DNA of 64,000 nucleotides. Source: Limonium bicolor (taxonomy: Eukaryota > Streptophyta > Magnoliopsida > Caryophyllales > Plumbaginaceae). The position numbers and the translations under genes were made by a program. The notes below the pieces were generated by a model. The model searched no databases, was not told where the DNA came from, and saw only the letters and a program-made list of their open reading frames with translations. Positions 23,824-34,862 of this stretch are shown one piece after another. The stretch lies in assembly GCA_023374045.1 (NCBI GenBank), contig CM041779.1, forward strand, positions 303,066,167-303,130,166, written 5' to 3'. The stretch's first letter is position 1. The number at the start of each line of letters is the position of its first letter.

Positions 23824-26649
23824 TGTCCGGGTTGCCTCCCGGAAAGCTGCCCTTCTTTAACGTCTTTAGCTAGACGCTTTTTCGTTAGATCGATCATGGG
23901 GGGTGGTTATGAGGAGTAGATCCAAAGCATGACTCGATGGTTTTTTTGAGAGTCCACCTGGATGCATGTTTTTCTTTTCTTATCCCGCTCTTCGTCCGGG
24001 ATTGGTGGTGGTATCTCTGTGATAGACATGCCGTCTGGAAGGGTAATAAACAGAAGTGGGGATGATGATGATTGAGTATCCCTCACAAACTTGAGATCTT
24101 TGGATTTGCTATCTGGAGATCTTCCTGATGCAAACTCCAGCTTTTCGTTATAAGCTTGGAGGGTGATCTTCCCCTGGGCTACCCAAATGTGCACATCGGC
24201 TGTGGCAAGGAATGGTCGTCCAAGGATGAGAGGTGTAGTGGAGTTTCTTCGATGTCTAGAATGACAAAATCGCATGGGAAGTATAAGTGCTCCACTTTAA
24301 TGATAACATCCTCCACCACTCCGCTTGGGTATGTTACCGAACCATCTGCCAGTTGCAGGGTCATCTTAGTCTTTTTCATCTCTCCAATTCCCAGCTTTTT
24401 GAAAGTGGAGAGGGGCATCAAATTAATGGAGGCACCCAGATCGCATAGGGAGTATGGAAATGAGGTGCTACAATTGTGACTGGAATAGTGAAGCTGCCCG
24501 GATCATTGCATTTTGATGGTAGTGGTTTTTTGTAGAGTAGCTGAGCAAGCTACATTGAGAGGTACCGTACCGACTTCGGCCAATTTAGTTTTGTTGGATA
24601 TGAGGTGTTTGAGGAATTGGCATAGTTTGGCATTTTGGCAATGAGGTCTACAAACTGTATGTTGACGTTTAGTTGCTTCAGCATCGCCAGAAACTTACCA
24701 TATTCATTATCCAATTTCTGCTTCTGGAGTCGGCGAGGAAATGGTTATAGGCGGTTCTTGTGAAGGAGGTTCTGAAGCTGGTGGAATAGTGAGGACGCTT
24801 GGAGATGTCTTTTCTGCTGGGAACTCAGCTTTTTCTTCACTATCCTCTTTGGATTCTTCTGATTGTTGCGGGATGTGAATCTCGTCGGTTTTCTTACCGC
24901 TTCTCAAGGTTATCGCCTTAACCTCTTCTTTCCTTCGTCTTCTTCGAAGTCGAGCTTTTCGTTTCATAACCAGCCCACCAAGTGCTCAAGGTAGGTATTC
25001 TCAGATTGAATGCGCTTTTTATAGACTTTGGCGGTGCTTTCCAATTCAGCTACATTCCTTTTGGAAGTTTCGATTGCTACAACCCACTCTTGGAGGGAAG
25101 GGTGTAGTTCTGGAACTTTAGCTGTTTTAGCCACCTCGTCTTTTTTTTTCTTCATCGTGCTCCTTCACATAGATGCACTTGGCTTGCTCTTTTGGATTTG
25201 GTTCATTTTGGCTGGGGAGAGCCCCTACGGTCTTCGAGCAAGATGTTCTGCAAGTTGATTGAATTTTCCTTCGATTTTCTGGTTGAAGGCTTCTTGTGCA
25301 GAGAGCTGGTTCTGAGTTATGGACATGAATCCCTTCATCATCTCTTTTGAGTCTGCGTTGGATCAGAAGAGGATGATGATGGTTGTTGTTGTTGTGGTTT
25401 GTTGTTGGAAACCTGGAGGGGCACCTTGTGCTCTATAACCCATATCAGAGTTTGGTTGGGGTCGGTTCCCCTGATAGGCATTGGAATTGTTGTTCTGCCC
25501 TCCTTGGTTTTGATCATTATTTTTCCATGAGAAATTCGGGTGATTTCTCCATGGATAGTTGTTGTTGAAGTTGTTGTTGTTATAGGAGTTACCGGGACGG
25601 TTTCCTATGAAGTTTGCATCCTCGTACTGTCCTTTACCTTCACACTGATGTGTTTCATGAGGACCAGCGCATATGACATCGTTCTGTAGGTGGAACTGGT
25701 GGTGAACTTGTAGGTGGAGAAGCTATTGTTTTTACAATTTCGTTCTGTGACGTTGTTAGCTTTTCCACCATCTTTGCAAGGGACGAGATCTGAGCTGATA
25801 AATGATCTGTAGGCTCAACATGGAGTAGGCCTGCTGCTCGTGGTGTTCGTCCTTTGGATCTCGTCCACTGTCTTGTATTGCTCGTCATGGTTTCGAGAAG
25901 ATCCATTCCTTCTTTAGGAGATTTCATCATGAAACTTCCTCCTGCAGAGGATTGACGAGTAGTCGGTTCCCATCATCCAGACCGTTGAAGAATGACAGGC
26001 AGAGGGATTGATCGTCAAGACCATGGTGGGAACATTTCATTAGCATATCTTTGAATCTGTCCCATGCGTCGTACAACGTTTCTCCCGTTCCTGACAGAAA
26101 GTGTTGATCTCACCGATCAATTGCCTCGTTCTACTGGTTGGGTAGTATTTGGCAAGGAATTTTTGGGCCATTTGAAGCCATGTGGTGATGATCGGGAGGG
26201 AAGGCTTCGGTACCACCTGTTTGCTGAATCCGACAATGAGTGAGGAAATAGTTGGAGTCGAATTCTTTCTTTGACATTGCCGGTTTGACCAAAGGAATTG
26301 CAAAAGTCTAGGAAGAGACTCAGATGATTTGGGGCTTCATCTGGGTTCGCTCCACTAAACTTGCCTAGATCCCGGACGGCGGTGATGTAGTGGGTTTTGA
26401 AAACCCATCGTCCGCTTCTTCTGGTGTTAGTTCAGGCAGAACTATGGCTGATGCTCTTCCTTCGGTGTTAGGTTGGTGATAATCAGATAGGGCACGGTGT
26501 TCTGGTTGAATTGCATGGTCCATTTCATTTATAACTTCGTTATTGGCCATGGCTTGGTTTCTCAGGTTTCTTTGTGCTTGTAATAAAGTACGCTCGGGCT
26601 CGGGGCTCGGACTGATTGGTGGAGAGCCTCGGGTTCGAGTATTTGGCAT
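23824..26649 (-). pseudogene. Athila-like gag-protease, frameshifted, RT/RH/IN deleted
   Basis: Minus-strand gag starts at 26649 (MPNTRTRGSPPISPSPEPER). Further on come the capsid core (TTWLQMAQKFLAKYYPTSRT, INTFCQ; about 26100-26200), a degenerate zinc knuckle (CAGPHETHQCE, about 25640-25665) and the lineage-typical WRNHPNFSW (about 25535). The aspartic protease follows, with DLGAS at about 24430-24442, TLQLADGSVTYPSG and LGRPFLATA. Downstream the sequence passes directly to RLAKDVKEGQLSGRQPGQL (23825-23885), which normally follows integrase. The 3-4 kb encoding RT, RNase H and integrase is thus deleted. Several frameshifts break gag. The product could not replicate the element. Confidence 0.85.
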
Positions 26650-27103
26650 GCACAGAAAATAACTTGTGGTTTTGTCAGAAGCTGCAAAATTAGTTAGTAA
26701 ATGAAATAAGAAAGACAGAAATATTGGTTAGGCTGATAAACGTTAGGAGTTAGTATACTGGAAATTATAAGTTAGTAGTTAGAGACAATGGAAAGAAAAT
26801 GTTAAGGACAATGGAAAGAAAATGTTAAGGACAATGGAAAGAAATGACAGGAAATTTAAAGTTAGTAGTTAGAGACTATGGAAAGAAAGGACAATGGAAC
26901 GAATGACAATGGAACGAAATGACATGGAACGAAATGACAATAATATTAAGATGTTAGGAGTTAGATGTCCAATCCGAAGTCAAATGTCCAAGTCAGGTCA
27001 GAAGTCCGATGTCCAAGGTTAGATTATTAACAAGATAATATTGACAGTTTATTATAATAAAACAGGTGAACTACCGGAAACTAGGGAAATTGATGGAATC
27101 AAT
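26650..27103 (-). other. Untranslated leader of the Athila-like element with short tandem repeats
   Basis: This lies between primer-binding site and gag start. At 26787-26960 it contains five to seven imperfect copies of GACAATGGAA(A/C)GAAA(T), some joined by ATGTTAAG. No frame is seen. Repeats in the leader may affect packaging or translation, but nothing in the sequence proves a role. Confidence 0.7.
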
Positions 27104-27121
27104 CTCCCCGGCAACGGCGCC
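27104..27121 (-). other. Primer-binding site of the Athila-like element
   Basis: The minus strand reads TGGCGCCGTTGCCGGGGA three bases after the 5' LTR end. This is the tRNA-Asp-type primer site common in Athila elements, and it fixes both orientation and LTR boundary. Confidence 0.92.
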
Positions 27122-27124
27122 AAT

Positions 27125-28694
27125 TGCAGACTGTTATTTCTGAGTGGTTGAAATGGTGTAAAATTAAAAAGAAAGGAAATTAAAAACTCAAATTATAAAC
27201 GTCGGGCTGCAAACAAATCCCGGTCGTAGTTAGTAAAACAAGTGTCATATCCACAGGGAGATTGTTCAATTTATCCTAGTCTTGGTAGTTACTTAAAAAC
27301 TGTAAAAAGGGGTTTAGCCGGAGGCAAGCTTGATTTGTTGTTAAATAATACAGAAATAATAAAAACAGTGAAAAGGTGAATTAAGTGATGTGAATGGAAA
27401 AATGTATCCTAGGATAGCAGGGGAATTTCCTAAATTACTTAACCATATTTATAACCATGTCTCAATTATTTATTGCCTATTAGAGTTAATAATTGTCAGT
27501 TACGAACTCTTAATAAAAGCCTTAATATTTTCCTGCTCAGTCCGGAGTGTAAATACTAAGATTAATTCCTTTGTGGTACCTAGACTATCTCAAAATCATA
27601 TGTTGATAGTTACCAAATAAATGCAGTCGTTTGTCGCGCAAAGCATTTAGCAATATTAGTTGAAAGGAATTAAAACAAGTTAAATGAGAGAAACAGGTGA
27701 TAATATTAATTACGTAATATTAGAAATCAAACCCCCATCCTAGGATACAAATGAAAATTACTCAGACATTAACGGAGATAAGAAGATTACACAGATAGAT
27801 TTTGACATTAATTCAGAGGGAGAACTGGTCTGTTCTCGCTCTCACTGCTGCTCTTCTATTTCTTTTGTTACTGCGTGAGTGTGGAATGATGTGGTGATAC
27901 GGGAGGAAATATAAGTGGAAGCGAATGGGTGAGTGTGGAGAATGGTTTCTTCAGACTCCCGTCGTGCGTGGTCTTTGTTTATGCAGTTAAGGTGGTGGGT
28001 TATATAGAGGTTTGGATCCGTACGAGTTTGATTGCAGATGAAGAAGAGGATTGATTGCTTCATTGATTGCGCAGGGGACAGACTGAATACGCGTGCGGAG
28101 TAGATGGATAAGTTGCGGGCGAGTCGGGCGAGTTGCAGACGACGGCGCGAAGAAGATACTGGTCGCGACTAATAATTAGTCAGGTTATATTGGTGTCCGC
28201 CTGCTGGTACCGCCCAATAAGTGGCGGTAACCTCTGTGTTGTCCGCGAGGCGGTAGCCTTAGTGTCGACCGCGAGTTAAGAGGCGGTAGCCTATATGTTG
28301 ACCGCGAGGCGGTTGCCGCTCTCACGTCCGCCTCCTTAACCGCCCGTTAAGAGGCGGTTGCCTCAGCCCTGTCCGCCTGGCGGTTGTCCGTGTGACGTCC
28401 GCCACTTAGGGGGCGGTTGCAGCAGTCCACCGCGTGACTCTCGCGTGACTCTGTTTGACCGGCTCTACATTCTTCGTTTCGGCTCCGTTTTCTAAGCCGT
28501 CTGCGCCTATACGTTCGTCTCTTAATCTACTTCACTCCCAGCTTGGTTTTCCTCAGGTTAACCAATAAATTTGTGAGATAAACAATAAAAAATAAACTAG
28601 AGGAAAACTAACCGAAGTGGAGAAATGAGCAAGAAAAGTGCTAATATTATATATGAAATACACCTATAAATCATGCTCATTTGGACACTTATCA
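27125..28694 (-). repeat. 5' LTR of the Athila-like element
   Basis: On the minus strand it starts TGATAAGTGTCC (28694) and ends with CAGTCTGCA (27125). It is the complete LTR copy, about 1570 bp. The GC-rich block of inverted GGCGGT/ACCGCC units lies at about 28193-28450. Right of it, GAAAGATGG is the Tat-like gag start region, showing the insertion site. Confidence 0.9.
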
Positions 28695-28699
28695 GAAAG

Positions 28700-30020
28700 A
28701 TGGCTCCAAGATCAAAGAAAACTCTGAAGAACGCTACTGACGATAACAACCGCTCCGAGGAAGGGATTAGTTCGGAGATGCCAGAGGCCATCTCCAAAAA
28801 AGATCTTGAGGACATGCTAAAGGGACTAGTCAGGTCCATTGACGAAAAAAATGTAGAGGGAAATGAGACTTTGCAGCAGGAACTGATGCAAAGAGACGAG
28901 GAGTATCAAAGAAAATGGGACGAAATGACGGAGGGCCATCGAACAATTGAAGAACAGAGATTCCAGAGGCAGCAATGGGGAGGAAAGTAAGGATAGAAAG
29001 CACAATTCAATTGTTGACGAAGGAGGGATGGAAGAAGATGATCAGATAGATATGAGCTTGTACCCCTTCTCAGAGCGGATAAGGAAGGCAAAACTCCCGC
29101 CGCACTTTGTCGCCCCGGCAATTGAGAAATATGACGGGACTGGAGATCCTGCCCAGCATATCAAAAAGTTCATGTTCGCCATGAACACTCAGGGGATTAG
29201 CTCCCTCGCCCTCTGCAATCTGTTCCCCGGAACGCTTTTAAAGAGAGCATTGGGATGGATCTCCACGAGACCGCCACAGTCCATCACGAGCTTCAAACAA
29301 CTGACCGAAGATTTCCAGCAATACTTTGCTGCGAGTAAGAGGGTTAAAAAATAAACAATAGAGTTGATGGACATTAAGCAGCGAAAAGGAGAAACCGTGA
29401 AGGAGTACAGCGAGCGCTTCCATAAGAAGGTCGCGGAAATCGATGATATTGATGAGAAAATCTTGATTAAGGCCTTTGGAAACGGCCTAGCTCAGCCTCG
29501 ACTAGCTGGAAAGACCGCAACGAAGGCGCCGAAAACTTATGGAGAGTTAGCTGAAATGATCCATGATTTTTTGAAGTCTGAGATAGCGGAAAACAAGGCT
29601 AAGGAGCTAGCGGACAGCTTCAAAGCCGCAGGAGTGCCTGAAAAGAAGAGGGGCATGGAGGAAACGCCGGAAGGGGAGGGTCAAGGTACAAGCCATACTA
29701 TGGCAAATCCATCGCCGGATCTTCCTCTCAGTGAGCACAGCATCAGGGAGCAAGAACCGTTGTCTACATTGATCCGGGGAAGTATGCTGCTGCAGTAAGG
29801 GAGGGGTACCTTCCTCAGCCTAGGAGGCCGCCGCCAGGGGAAATTCCGGTTGCATTCTGTGAGTATCACGGGAATCACAGCCACCGAACCGTAAACTGTG
29901 CTACCTTGGCCAAAGAGCTCCGAGTCATTGAGGAAAATAAGAAGAAAGGAAAGCAGGCAGCTGGAGCACAAAGGCAATACGGCGGCCAACAAGGTGGTAC
30001 CCAGAATGCACCCCGAGGGT
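28700..30020 (+). pseudogene. Tat-like gag with zinc knuckle, frameshifted
   Basis: Gag starts at ATG 28700 (MAPRSKKTLKNATDDNNRSE), the same start as in the sister copy at 63702. The first about 85 residues are charged and probably coiled (LEDMLKGLVRSIDEKN). A frame change near 28960 relative to the open sister copy leads into the capsid core (LPPHFVAPAIEKYDGTGDP, FNQL-like FKQLTEDFQQYFAASKR). A TAA at 29352 interrupts before ELMDIKQRKGETVKEY. A second frame change near 29757 leads to the zinc-binding motif CEYHGNHSHRTVNC (about 29866-29907). Gag would form the virus-like particle and bind the element RNA. At least two frameshifts and one stop make this copy inactive. Confidence 0.85.
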
Positions 30021-30129
30021 GACAGGAGGAAGAAATTCACCCCAGGCTTGACCCCGGCAAATCAGTGGGGATGATAACACGACTTTTTCAGAAGTAGGAC
30101 CACTAACCCCTAATGAAAGGAAAAGACAC

Positions 30130-30765
30130 ATTCATCAAGTACATCAAGAACTCCCGGAGAAAAAAATCGCCAAAAAGGAAAATTTTCCTCCAATCTTCTT
30201 CTCCGACGAAGATGAAGAAGGAGTGCTATACCCGCACAACGATCCACTTGTCATTCGTGCACAGGTAAATGACCGAATGATGGAGGGAATTTTAATCGAT
30301 AGTGGGGCCGGAGCAAATGTCATATCAGCCGAAGCGGTTAGGAGGTTAGAGGTGCCTGAGGAACGGATCAAGCCCTATTCGGCGGTTCTAGGAGGGTTTG
30401 TTGGAGGTGTCTCTACCACGTCTTCCGGCAGTATAGATTTCACAATGACCTTGGGGCAAGGAGACGAAAGAAGAACAGAAAAGCTCACGGCTTTTATTGT
30501 GCCAGGTCTTTCTGGATATAACATGTACCTTGGAAGGCCAGGGATCAATGCTTTCAAAGCCATTCACAGCACTCATCACTTAAAAATGAAGTACTTGACC
30601 TCAAGCGGAAAGGTGGTTACGATAAGAGGAAGCCAAAAGATGGCCCGAATGTGTGAAGTCCGCATCATGGACAGCCTTCCTAGTGAGGAAGTGGTCAAAA
30701 CTGTGGGATCATACAAGGAGTTTAAAGGAAAGTTACCTTCTCCCCAGGGCCGGATCAAGAAAGGA
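30130..30765 (+). pseudogene. Tat-like aspartic protease domain
   Basis: A continuous frame of about 190 residues contains ILIDSGAGANVIS (active-site Asp at about 30298), the flap-like YSAVLGGFVGG, FIVPGLSGYNMYLGRPGINA and a trailing HLKMKY. This is the retropepsin fold that cleaves the Gag-Pol precursor, acting as a dimer. It is joined to gag and RT by frame changes, so no intact polyprotein can be made. There is no own start codon; it is an internal polyprotein segment. Confidence 0.88.
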
Positions 30766-31760
30766 AGAATGTCGAACAGCCCAAGATCCCCCCAGAGAGG
30801 TACATTTAAAATCTGACCCTTCTAAATTTTTTAAAATAGGAACTGCGTTTAACAGTGGAGAGCAAACTCACCTAATGAGGTTCCTGGAAAAAAGAAGGGC
30901 AACATTTGCTTGGAGCACGGATGAGATGCCTGGTATAGACCCAAGCGTTATCCGGCATGAGCTCAGGGTAGACCCTAAACATCCGGCGGTCAGGCAAAGG
31001 AGAAGGGTAATAGGGGAAGAAAGAGATTTAGCCGCGCGAGCCAAGGTCCAAAAACTCCTTAAAGCCGGATTCATCAGGGAGGTCGCGTATCCTCGGTGGT
31101 TGGCTAATGTTGTCATGGTGAAAAAAGCAAATGGAGAATGGAGAATGTGCGTGGATTTCACAGATCTAAATAAGGCATGTCCTAAGGATTTTTATCCCCT
31201 GCCATCAATAGATAGATTGGTGGTCTCAACTGCCCAGAGTTCTGTGTTAAGTTTTCTGGATGCTTTCTCCGGCTATAATCAAATAAAAATGAAAGAGGAT
31301 GATTCAGAAAAATGTCCTTCATTACTTCACCGGAACATTCTGTACAAAAATGCCTTTCGGCCTAAAGAATGCAGGGGCGACTTTTCAGCGAATGATTGAC
31401 AAAGTGTTTTGTCAGCAAATTGCCCGAAATGTAGAAGCTTACGTTGATGACATAGTTGTGAAAAGCCCGTCAAAGGAACAACGCATGAAGGATTTAGAAG
31501 AAACATTCGACACTCTGGATAAATACCAAATCAAGCTAAATCCAGAAAAGTGCGTGTTTGGTGTAACCAAAGGGAGGTTTCTAGGTTTCATTGTTGGGCA
31601 ACGAGGTATTGAGGTTGATCCGGAAAAAAGTCAGGCAATCCTCGACCTTTCCCCTCCAAGAAATATCAAAGATGTCCAAGCTTTGAATGGAAGACTCACA
31701 GCATTAAGTAGATTCTGTTCTAAGCTTCAAGAAAAATCAATCCCGTTTTCAATATTTTAA
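30766..31760 (+). pseudogene. Tat-like reverse transcriptase domain
   Basis: The RT begins with the linker FAWSTDEMPGIDPSVIRH and continues through PRWLANVVMVKKANGEWRMC, VDFTDLNKACPKDFYPLP and FLDAFSGYNQIKM. A frame change in about 31300-31340 precedes MPFGLKNAGATFQRMID and the catalytic YVDDIVVKS (about 31440-31466). It ends with FLGFIVGQRGIEVDPEK and the thumb LNGRLTALSRF. The catalytic Asp pair is present. The enzyme copies element RNA to DNA. A stop at 31758-31760 and further damage separate it from RNase H. Confidence 0.92.
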
Positions 31761-32650
31761 GGAAGAACAGCAATTCCAGTGGGGACAAGAGTGCATAGAA
31801 GCGTTTGAAAAGATTAAGGCGATGCTTCGAGATCTACCTACCTAAATTGGGTGTACCTGCCCCGGACAAGACCTATACCTTTACTTGTCCGTAACAGATT
31901 GGGCGGTTGCAGCTGTCTTAATCATGGAGGAAAAAGGGAGATACCAGTTTACTATCGGGCAAAATCTTAAGCCCAACAGAAGGACGGTACACTAATATAG
32001 AAAAGTCTTGTTCGCACTGGTAGTGGCATCAAGAAAACTACGACCCTACTCAGTCCAGCACACCGAATCTTTGTCAGGACCAATTGGCCGCTCAAACAAA
32101 TTGCAAAAAATCCGAATGCCTCCGGCCGGATGGTAAGCTGGACAGTAGAGCTGACACAATATGAATTCACTTCATGCCTAGAACGGTGATTAAAGCCCAG
32201 CCTTAGCAGACTTCATAACAGAAACAAGCTTTGTAAAGAAAAGAAACAAACTCAGAGTCCATATGTCATCTTGGTTGATGGGGCTCGATGCAAAAGTGGG
32301 GCAGGAGCTGGAATAGTGGTACAGGCACCAGATGGGCAAAGCTTGAATTATGCCTTCCGACTGGACTTTGATGTCACTAATAATGAAGCCGAATACGAAG
32401 CTCTTATCCAGGGTTTGGAAATATCCACAGCCCTCGGGGCGACAGGTTCCATAGAATAGATACCTTCTCTGTTTATTTCATACTTATAAAATCCTGTCTG
32501 AGGTAAAACTTATGAAAATATAACTTATTTTTAACAGAGTTAGAGGTGTATTCGGACTCTATGTTGGTGACAAGACAAAATGACAACATCTACGAAGTCA
32601 AAGAGGAAAAACTATGGAGGTACTTGCTCAAAGTCCAGGAACTAAAGGCA
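31761..32650 (+). pseudogene. Tat-like RNase H region, interrupted by an intron
   Basis: From 31761 the linker between RT and RNase H is eroded (LYLYLSVTDWAVAAVLIMEE is still readable at about 31878-31935, followed by stops). The RNase H proper reads ILVDGARCKSGAGAGIV (first catalytic Asp), NNEAEYEALIQGLE (catalytic Glu) and, after the intron at 32446-32537, ELEVYSDSMLV (second Asp) and the EENVEADALAKLAS motif. Removing the intron restores the frame exactly, so the interruption is a splice unit and not random damage. The domain degrades the RNA template during reverse transcription. Confidence 0.85.
32446..32537 (+). other. Spliceosomal intron (92 bp) inside the RNase H domain
   Basis: Donor GACAG|GTTCCA and acceptor TTATTTTTAACAG|AGTTAG bracket an AT-rich 92-bp segment with in-frame stops and a pyrimidine-rich tail. 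Both junctions are phase 1; joining them gives LGAT-E-LEVYSD, the expected RNase H reading. Confidence 0.75.
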
Positions 32651-34054
32651 AATTTCCAAAGATGCGAACTAAAACACCTTCCCCGTGAGGAGAATGTCGA
32701 AGCTGATGCCTTGGCCAAATTGGCAAGTATGGCCGAAAAAGTACCCAATGAGATATGGCTGGAAGTCAGAACCTCCCCAAGTATAGAAGGAGCTCAGGTG
32801 CTGGCGATAGGGGCAAATGACCAAGAAGAATCCTGGAGGACCCCAATCATAGATTACATATGGCATGGAAAACTGCCGGAGGAGGAAAAGGAGGCCAAGA
32901 TAGTAAAAAGGCGGGCCGCATCATTCTTTACTGAAGATAACCAGCTATATAAGCCATCTTTTGCAAGACTGCTTCTGAAGTGTGTCACCATAGCTGAAGG
33001 AGCAGAGTTAGTAAGAGAGATACATGATGGGCTCTGCGGAAATCACCAGGGAGAAAGGACCACAACTCACAAAATCTTAAGACTCGGATATTTTTGGCCG
33101 AAAATGATGGAGCACTGCAAGGAATATATACGAAGATGTCGCAAGTGTCAAGAACATGGAAATAAGATACATACTCCTCCGGCGGAGCAAAAATCTATTC
33201 TATGCCCAATTCCCTTTGCTATGTGGGGGTTGGACATTGTGGGCCCATTCCCGGAATCTTCACCAGGGAGGTTCAAATTCATGTACGTTGCTATCGACTA
33301 CTTCACAAAGTGGGTTGAAGCAATGCCTACTATCTCCATCACGGCTAGGAAGTCACAAGAATTCATTTGGAAATATGTGGTATGCAGGTTTGGCATACCA
33401 AAAGCCATAGTAACTGATAATGGAACACAATTCAATTGCGAAAGCTTCCGAGAATTCTGTGAAGAATGGAAGATCGACTTGAGATTTGCATCAGTAGCCC
33501 ATCCTCAGGCGAATGGGCAGGTTGAGAATGCAAATGGCCAAATAGTAAAGGCGATGAAGAGGAAACTCGATGAGAAAAAAGGAAAGTGGGCAGAATTGTT
33601 ACCCCAGATCCTATGGTCGTACCGAACAACGGAAAGAGGACCGACAGGAGAGACGCCTTACAGATTGACGTATGGTTTGGAAGCCGTCATTCCGGCGGAG
33701 ATTGTGGTGCCGTCCATAAGATGGGAATCATATGACGAAGAGACCAACAATCAGGGAGTACAGGATCACCTTGACCTCCTTGAAGAAACCAGGACGGCCG
33801 CCGCAGTAAGGATGGCAAAAGATAAATCCAAGGTAGAAAGGTATTTCAACAGGAGGGTGAAAGAACGAAGTTTTGCCCCAGGGGAATTAGTCCTCCGAGA
33901 AGTTAAGCAACCCAAGAAGCTGGAACCCCAATGGGAAGGGCCATACATCATACACCAGAAGACGGGACGAGCTTCATACCGCTTGAAAAATGGAGAAGGG
34001 TACGAATTGCCACATTCTTGGCATGGCGAATGTCTGAAAAAGTTCTATGTATAA
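32651..34054 (+). CDS. Tat-like integrase domain (open frame, partial polyprotein)
   Basis: This is one continuous frame, and the best preserved part of the element. The linker leads to the HHCC zinc domain (HDGLCGNHQGERTTTHK, then CRKCQEHGNK; about 33024-33165). The catalytic core has D in MWGLDIVGPFPESS (about 33222), D in IVTDNGTQF (about 33413) and E in HPQANGQVENANGQI (about 33525). The C-terminal part has ERGPTGETPYRLTYG, the region around AVIPAEI, then PGELVLREVKQPKKLEPQWE, ending in the SWHGECLKKFYV tail with stop TAA. No chromodomain follows, as usual for Tat. It would insert the cDNA into the genome but depends on the damaged upstream polyprotein. Confidence 0.9.
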   Translation, partial: NFQRCELKHLPREENVEADALAKLASMAEKVPNEIWLEVRTSPSIEGAQVLAIGANDQEESWRTPIIDYIWHGKLPEEEKEAKIVKRRAASFFTEDNQLYKPSFARLLLKCVTIAEGAELVREIHDGLCGNHQGERTTTHKILRLGYFWPKMMEHCKEYIRRCRKCQEHGNKIHTPPAEQKSILCPIPFAMWGLDIVGPFPESSPGRFKFMYVAIDYFTKWVEAMPTISITARKSQEFIWKYVVCRFGIPKAIVTDNGTQFNCESFREFCEEWKIDLRFASVAHPQANGQVENANGQIVKAMKRKLDEKKGKWAELLPQILWSYRTTERGPTGETPYRLTYGLEAVIPAEIVVPSIRWESYDEETNNQGVQDHLDLLEETRTAAAVRMAKDKSKVERYFNRRVKERSFAPGELVLREVKQPKKLEPQWEGPYIIHQKTGRASYRLKNGEGYELPHSWHGECLKKFYV

Positions 34055-34107
34055 CATTTGAAACTCTTCAATAAAACGTATTATTTTTTGAAAAATAAAA
34101 GAAAAAA

Positions 34108-34862
34108 GTAAGCACCGGCCAAAGAGCCGCAGGCTATCATGCCTTGAAAGTAAGCACCGGCCAACGAGCCGCAGGCTATCATGCCTTGAAAGTAAGCACC
34201 GGCCAACGAGCCGCAGGCTATCATGCCTTGAAAGTAAGCACCGGCCAACGAGCCGCAGGCTATCATGCCTTGAAAGTAAGCACCGGCCAACGAGCCGCAG
34301 GCTATCATGCCTTGAAAGTAAGCACCGGCCAACGAGCCGCAGGCTATCATGCCTTGAAAGTAAGCACCGGCCAACGAGCCGCAGGCTATCATGCCTTGAA
34401 AGTAAGCACCGGCCAACGAGCCGCAGGCTATCATGCCTTGAAAGTAAGCACCGGCCAACGAGCCGCAGGCTATCATGCCTTGAAAGTAAGCACCGGCCAA
34501 CGAGCCGCAGGCTATCATGCCTTGAAAGTAAGCACCGGCCAACGAGCCGCAGGCTATCATGCCTTGAAAGTAAGCACCGGCCAACGAGCCGCAGGCTATC
34601 ATGCCTTGAAAGTAAGCACCGGCCAACGAGCCGCAGGCTATCATGCCTTGAAAGTAAGCACCGGCCAACGAGCCGCAGGCTATCATGCCTTGAAAGTAAG
34701 CACCGGCCAACGAGCCGCAGGCTATCATGCCTTGAAAGTAAGCACCGGCCAACGAGCCGCAGGCTATCATGCCTTGAAAGTAAGCACCGGCCAACGAGCC
34801 GCAGGCTATCATGCCTTGAAAGTAAGCACGGCCAACGAGCCGCAGGCTATCATGCCTTGAAA
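34108..34862. repeat. 42-bp minisatellite, 18 near-identical copies
   Basis: The unit is GTAAGCACCGGCCAACGAGC plus CGCAGGCTATCATGCCTTGAAA. There are eighteen consecutive copies; the first has an A for C change and the last lacks one C. Because 42 is divisible by three and the unit has no stops in some frames, long artefactual open frames run through on both strands. It sits between integrase stop and antisense gene, the 3' UTR position from which Tat/Ogre elements are known to spawn satellites. Confidence 0.97.

Larger units (their letters stand above)
21194..28694 (-). mobile_element. Athila-like Ty3/Gypsy element, internally deleted (minus strand)
   Basis: Read on the minus strand this is LTR (28694-27125), primer-binding site GGCGCCGTTGCCGGGGA, leader, gag, protease, then a jump straight to the post-integrase motif, a polypurine tract and the 3' LTR (22683-21194). 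The LTR start TGATAAGTGTCCAAATGAGC and the gag/protease motifs are those of the Athila lineage. RT, RNase H and integrase are missing, so it cannot move alone. The distal about 70-90 bp of the 3' LTR are absent at 21194. It was inserted 5 bp before the gag start codon of the Tat-like element at 28700. Confidence 0.85.

Noticed and set aside
24179..25258. Plus-strand frames opposite the Athila-like gag-protease
   Set aside because: They are shadows of the minus-strand coding sequence, which has clear retroviral motifs.
34108..34862. CRISPR-like array
   Set aside because: The units are contiguous with no variable spacers, and the context is a plant retrotransposon; it is a minisatellite.
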